From assembly GCA_034359265.1 (NCBI GenBank), contig CP136891.1:60922001-60986000 (forward strand): 64,000 nt of DNA, written 5' to 3'. Below, piece by piece: positions 62,371 to 64,000 of this stretch. The notes under the pieces were generated by a model, which saw nothing but the letters and a program-made list of their open reading frames with translations, had not been told where the DNA came from and made no database searches. The position numbers were made by a program, and so were the translations under genes. Source of the DNA: Canna indica. Lineage: Eukaryota > Streptophyta > Magnoliopsida > Zingiberales > Cannaceae. Numbering within the stretch: position 1 is the stretch's first letter; each line of letters begins with the position of its first letter.

Positions 62371-62938
62371 CTATTGCTTACTGTTGATTGCTTCCTGATA
62401 ACTACTTGGTTCTTTAATAAGAGTATAATTACATACTTGAGTAAGTTCATATATATCAGTCAAACTCCTAAATTTCTTGGGAGGTGTGTCATTTTGAGTT
62501 AGGTTTTGATCATCTAAAACATCACTAGGTTCAGCATTTATGTCTTCAGCTTGTTCTGTAACTATGGTTTCATTTCCAGTCTTATTTGACCAACTCCAGG
62601 TTTGAAGTTCATCAAACAAAATATATCTTCTTATTATCACTGACATGTTTTCAGGGTTTAATAATCTATATCCCTTGGTTTCATCACTGTAGCCAAGCAA
62701 AATGCACTTAGTACTTTTGTCATCAAGTTTCTTCCTTAATTTCTTATGAACATAAGCATAAGCTACACTTCCAAAAGTTCTAATATGAGCTACAGTAGGT
62801 TTTCGATCATACAAGACTTCATAAGGAGTGGAATTCTTAAGAGCAGTAGTATAAGTTCTATTAATCAAATAGACTACAATTTGTGCAGCTTCTGCCCACA
62901 AGCTTTTGGGCATGTCTCTGCCTTTAAGCATACACCTG
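62371..62938 (-). pseudogene. copia-2 integrase, C-terminal part
   Basis: Minus strand from RCMLKGRDMPKSLWAEAAQI through VLYDRKPTVAHIRTFGSVAY and ILLGYSDETKGYRLLNPENM to the RT linker. The frame is cut upstream at 62939 by an LTR, so the catalytic core, gag and 5' LTR would lie beyond the right edge. Confidence 0.92.
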
Positions 62939-63094
62939 AGTGTTGGCTTAAGATTTTCAACCTTAGTCTTAATCTCGGTTTTGATGATAACAAACATGAA
63001 ACTAATGTTTCATTGATAAATCTTTCAGGTTCCAAGTTGGTTAGCGCTCGACGTGCGCGATCGGAAAAATTGGAGAAATCGGAGAAATCGGGTG
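62939..63094 (+). repeat. Copia-type LTR, 5' end fragment
   Basis: Starts TGTTGGCTTAAGATTTT at the break in copia-2 integrase and contains TTTTGATGATAACAAACATG. It aligns with the reverse complement of 53990-54182. Interrupted at 63095 by a second, oppositely oriented LTR. Confidence 0.8.
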
Positions 63095-64000
63095 TTGTAG
63101 GAAATCCAACACTAGAAGGGGGGTTGAATAGTGTATGTCCCCTTTTAGATTTATTCAATTTTTCTTTTTACTCAATTTAACTTTAGTCAAATGCAAATGT
63201 ATCTTAACAATAGATGTGATCAAATATCAAGAACAATAACGAGCAAATATCGAAAGCAATGCAGATAAGATGAATTATAGTGGTTCGGCCAACTGCCTAC
63301 TCCACTACCTTGGCTCCTCACCAAGGATTTCTAATCACTACTTTATAGACCTTGTGTTTCCCTTTGAATACAATGAGGACACTCTTCTCACCACTCTGAG
63401 AATCCCTCAAACTATTCACCTAGGCAAAACACAATTCTACAAAGTTTTCCTAAGTGTTTCCCTAGCACACCTAGCAGCTATTACAAATTGAAAACACGTC
63501 TGAAATAAAACTTTAAACACAATGTAAAAGAGGTTAAGAATAGGAATAGAAACCACAGCTCTTTTCCCAAGCCTTCACGCCTTCAACTTGCCAGAAGATA
63601 CACTGGAGTTGCAGCAGAGTTGAAGAAAATAGGCGCTTGAAGAAGAATTTGACGGAAGATTAGGGCGTAGGAGATCGATCACTTTGAAGGCTTTTAATCA
63701 CTTTTTTGAATGCTCAATAAATTTACTAAGAAGTTTTTAAGTAGGTGGGTGAGGGGTATTTATAACCCCTCAGCTGAACGATGACTCAACAGGTAGAAAA
63801 ATAGCCGTTACAGTCGCTCGATCGCATGTCGGTCGATCGTCGATCGACCGACCAGCGACCGCTGGCTTTCTGTCTATTTTTTGCACTGTTCGGTCGATCG
63901 ATGGGTTGACCAAAGGAGTCGCAACTTCATCATCCTAAATTCGATCGACCGTCCGGTCGACCAATGCAGTGAAGCCATGGACGCGACTTTGTGATTTTTG
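63095..64000 (-). repeat. Copia-type LTR, 3' part, runs off the right edge
   Basis: Reads TGTTGTAGGAAATCCAACAC then AGAAGGGGGGTTGAATAGTG, the complement of an LTR 3' end of the same family as 45258-54182. Both share the inverted GTGGTTCGGCC...TGCCTACTCCAC landmark (63280-63304; 45450-45475) and the GATCGACCG-rich segment (63820-63965; 53310-53460). Candidate target duplication TCGGG at 63090-63094; its partner is outside the window. Confidence 0.78.

Overview
The window is nuclear DNA of a flowering plant. It contains one intact, intron-bearing plant gene (cytosolic ribosomal protein L3). Everything else recognisable is plant-type transposable elements, gene fragments and an integrated pararetrovirus in AT-rich intergenic DNA. 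I see no RNA genes, no CRISPR array and no bacterial-type operons. I cannot name the species.

Layout. 1-620: Helitron helicase remnant (minus). 2309-17513: a decayed Ty1/copia element (copia-1, plus) holding two later insertions, a 999-bp Mutator-type MITE (3298-4296) and a 6.7-kb CACTA element (7100-13813) with its own two genes. 17.9-22.1 kb: LINE, Helitron-end and extensin-like gene fragments. 22978-27672: FAR1/MULE-type transposase pseudogene split by a 2.56-kb solo LTR. 28679-29458: MITE. 29770-35240: RPL3, with a 5'-UTR intron and five coding exons. 36.3-39.6 kb: terminal-inverted-repeat elements and an LTR fragment.

41184 to about 55790: a LINE (minus) containing a copia-type solo LTR, which contains a second CACTA element, which contains a solo LTR of the same family as the one in the FAR1 pseudogene. 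This four-level nest is ordered by target-site duplications. The second CACTA also carries a captured SEC61-alpha 3' fragment.

From 55.8 kb to the right edge is a second copia element (copia-2, minus). Between its RNase H and its 3' end sits a 4.7-kb endogenous pararetrovirus (56202-60941) with both badnavirus-type cysteine signatures. It is rearranged into two convergent halves. The right edge holds two copia LTR pieces of opposite orientation, one inserted into the other.

How it works together: only RPL3 looks functional. Both CACTA elements keep their ends, but one has an internally deleted transposase and the other none. The copia, LINE, Helitron, FAR1-type and viral reading frames are all interrupted. 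The main value of the window is a readable insertion chronology, plus a few oddities: the viral rearrangement, the gene capture, and an overlapping upstream ATG in RPL3.
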